NCBI GenBank assembly: GCA_050084515.1
Contig: CM114275.1
Location: 26,660,001 to 26,724,000 of the forward strand
DNA: 64,000 bases
Direction of reading: 5' to 3'
Source of the DNA: Blasia pusilla
Lineage: Eukaryota > Marchantiophyta > Marchantiopsida > Blasiales
Below are positions 61,500 through 64,000 of this stretch, one piece after another. The notes beneath the pieces were generated by a model. It was not told the origin of the DNA, did not search any database, and saw only the letters and a list, made by a program, of their open reading frames with translations. The first letter of the stretch is position 1; the number at the start of each line of letters is the position of its first letter. Both the position numbers and the translations under genes were made by a program.

Positions 61500-62280
61500 G
61501 AATGTAGAAAGATCCTAAGTTAGAATGTTGATTGATCTTGGTACAAAAGAAAACTTTGGTTCAAGAGCCATAGCTATGAAGTTAGACTTAACTTTATAAA
61601 GGCATCCATATTATAATGTTATCTTAGGGATGCCTTGCATAGAATGGTACAATCCAGAGGTAGATTGGAGGAAAAATATTATGAAGATCCGAGAGTGGAA
61701 ACTTTATGGAGATAGAGTAAGATCACGTCATAGGATCCTACCCCTATGTGTAATAGAAAAAATTGCTATCAAACATCAATTAAGATGTATATTTTCTTGG
61801 TTTAATAAGAAATGTGGGTAATTTGAAAAAATATTTAGAGGTACGAGACGGGTTGAGAGAAGTTTTGGAGGAGTATACGGATGTATTTCCAAAAGACTTT
61901 CCATTAGGATTATCTCCCAAATAGAGGGTAGACCATGAGATTGATGTCAAGAAGCACGCCACCATGTAAGGCTCCTTATCATCTTGCTCCAAGGGAATTG
62001 GAAGAGTGTAAAGCCCAAGTGGAAGAAATGTTGTAGAAAGACTTCATCCAACCAAGCATCTTGCCATATCGAGGCCTACTCCATTTTGTGAAAGAAAAAG
62101 ATAGAAGCATGCAAGTTTGTAACGACTATCGAGCATTGAATCAAAAAAAGATGAAGAAAAAATATCCATTACCCAGAATGGATGACTTATTTGACCCAAC
62201 TACAATGAGAAAAATACTTCACCAAGCTTGACTTAAGAAGCGGTTACAACCAAATTCAAATCACAAATGAAAATATTTTT
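61500..62280 (+). pseudogene. Gypsy protease/reverse transcriptase remnant
   Basis: On the plus strand the protease end reads VLIDLGTKENF and NVILGMPCIEWYNPEVDW (61615-61665). The linker and start of reverse transcriptase follow in other frames: EEYTDVFPKDFPLGL, VDHEIDVKKHATM, VCNDYRALNQKK and KKYPLPRMDDLF. Stops and frameshifts are frequent. The orientation is opposite to the integrase relic at 58540-59950, so the two cannot be parts of one simple element. Confidence 0.7.
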
Positions 62281-62319
62281 GGAGAATCTTTATTTCTTAA
62301 AGCTTGAATTCCAAACTAA

Positions 62320-62565
62320 TAAATGTTATATATGATCTTCTTCACACCTTTCCTCAAAATTCATCCCACTTACTCCTTATTTTACAATCTATATTATGGA
62401 TGCTCGAGTTCTTGGTATCTCAATTGGCATCATAGAATATTTATCAAAATTCTTGGATTAGACCCTTTTAAAAGATACAGAATGGCTTCATCCGTGATCT
62501 CATTTAGAGGATTCCCAATTTGCATTTGGGATTCTCTCCCTATGTTTTCTTCGATTCTCTTGTGT
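62320..62565 (+). mobile_element. Fragment of the R2-type LINE
   Basis: TCATCCCACTTACTC..., TCTTGGTATCTCAATTGGCATC and TTCTTGGATTAGACCCTTTT followed by AGATACAGAATGGCTTCA match 23620-23760 of the main LINE closely in order and spacing. It lacks both ends of the element. Confidence 0.75.
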
Positions 62566-64000
62566 GTCTTGTACATAGGATGATTTTCCTAGGATATTGG
62601 GTATACAAGATGTTACGCTAGACTGGTAGAGATATATTGGAAGTTGCTGACATATGGATTAGGGGGGGGAATATGCATGTGTGGAATGCCTCGGAGGGAT
62701 TTTCACTGACGTATGCTCAAAGAGAGCCAACGTAGACCACTGTAGACTATAATTACACTGGTACCATGCCTCCTATTGCCACTTGATATGCATTGTTGGA
62801 TGACACTTGTGCTCAATTTTGCATTAGGTGTTGTGATAATTTGTACCTTATACCTTTATAATACCCACAGGATAAAATTTACTTCTCCTCTTGTAAAAAT
62901 TCAAAATCCAGAGTGTTGGTGCAACTAAGAAATTTATCAACCAATCAGTAGAAATTGTGTATTTTGGCCCGTACACATAAATCAATATACAATTACCACT
63001 CTAGATGACTAGCTTATAAACTCAAGCATAATGGCAATGAGCTAACCAAGTTACAATGATGCACGTCATCCTCTAACTCCGACACATTGGAGTCAAAGAG
63101 TTTAGCGCTAGCCTCTATCATGTTTAAAAATGTTTTTAAAAGAATTGTACTTCATACCTAATTTGAGGAAATAATGACATAATGAGTTATTTTAGGCTTT
63201 CCTCCTCTAGAATATTCGTTCTCAAAATTTTTTGCATAAATTTGCATTCATATCTTATTTTTGGTCAAACCAAGACATTTCTTAATTACTAGCATTTTCC
63301 GCCCCATAAGATACGATTGCTCATTGATCACCAAAGAGAGGCAAGGATTATTCATTTTTTTCCATTTGAAGAGGGGGAAGGAGTCTCTCTAGCTTCGTAA
63401 CTCCTTTGTGCTCCTTTGTGGAATTTTTTTCCCTCGTCTCTCTAAAGAATAGGAAAACCCTCCATTATTTTCCCTTGTCTTTCTTGTCTCATCCACCTAA
63501 TTCTAATTCCTCTCTATACCTATGCTCTTTGAAGGAATTGAAATTTCTGTCCCTATAATGTATAAGTATATCATTTTTTATTCTTTCCTCCTTCCCTCCC
63601 ATATTGATTGCATTCACAATGGGTAGGAAGGTAGGGATAGAGATGCTCTCTCTCCCTCTCTATACTATCCTTCCCTCTAGAGGTGGACAACATCCATCCC
63701 TTCACTTATTGGAAGAACTAAGAAGATTCTCTACACAAAGTTGCAAGAAGATCAATCCGTTTCCGTTCATCTCCGTCTACCTCTTATTCCTTCATCTCAT
63801 CTCATCTCACCTCCCCCATCCAAAATTTATTCCTTATCTCTTATGCTCTAACCCCAACCCTTTTAAAATGCTCCTTACAAAATCGTCATTTGTTGAACAT
63901 TTATCACTTTTCTCCCCCTCCCTATAAAAAATTGAACTCCTATTCTTTCATCTCCTCTCACCTACCCCATCCAAAATTCGTTCCTTATCTCTTATGCTCT
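62566..64000. other. AT- and pyrimidine-rich sequence with a tandem repeat at the end
   Basis: No gene is supported. ATCCAAAATT(C/T)(A/G)TTCCTTATCTC followed by TTATGCTCT occurs at about 63819 and 63969, a repeat of roughly 150 bp that runs off the window edge. Confidence 0.5.

Noticed and set aside
1-64000. tRNA, rRNA, CRISPR or bacterial operon
   Set aside because: No cloverleaf with T-loop consensus, no rRNA segment and no regularly spaced repeat-spacer array was seen by eye. A tRNAscan-type search would be needed to exclude single tRNA genes.

Overview
The window looks like nuclear DNA of a land plant, probably a non-seed plant such as a moss. This rests on GT-AG introns, a plastid-targeted protein family resembling Arabidopsis At5g03900, a plant-type 3-ketodihydrosphingosine reductase and abundant plant-type transposons. 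The lineage is an inference. No ribosomal RNA, transfer RNA, CRISPR array or bacterial operon was seen.

Four multi-exon genes can be read as short islands, most of them less AT-rich than their surroundings. (1) 7305-15753 (+): a 549-residue plastid membrane protein in 13 exons, with one 3.9 kb intron that carries a perfect hairpin. (2) 31033-32655 (+): ER 3-ketodihydrosphingosine reductase in three exons. (3) 42002-44086 (+): the main body of a major facilitator transporter whose first membrane exon could not be found. (4) 52899-56848 (+): a 400-residue alpha/beta hydrolase in eight exons; its first two exons are tandemly duplicated as a truncated relic at 51836-52830. A small twin-CX9C protein lies at 36944-37237 (-).

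The rest is mostly transposon-derived or unassigned AT-rich sequence. Both ends of the window carry copies of one Ty3/gypsy family whose integrase ends in a PHD zinc finger: 1-2497 (+), and an internally deleted copy at 59872-61365 (-). Related LTR pieces lie at 18.4-19.0, 45.6-46.1 and 49.0-49.65 kb. The right-hand copy sits between two other gypsy remnants of opposite polarity, one of which has a chromodomain-like tail. At 21.8-25.4 kb is an R2-type LINE (zinc finger, reverse transcriptase, CCHC plus restriction-like endonuclease); a second fragment of it lies at 62.3-62.6 kb. A decayed hAT transposase occupies 27.1-29.2 kb, a 301-bp hAT-type MITE with a near-perfect 8-bp target duplication lies at 47.6-47.9 kb, and a 214-bp Helitron with both termini lies at 20.05-20.26 kb.

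The host genes are unrelated to each other; plastid membrane, sphingolipid, transport and hydrolase functions do not form a cluster. The most unusual feature is the pairing of a chromatin-reader PHD finger with a retrotransposon integrase, next to a chromodomain-type element in the same locus.
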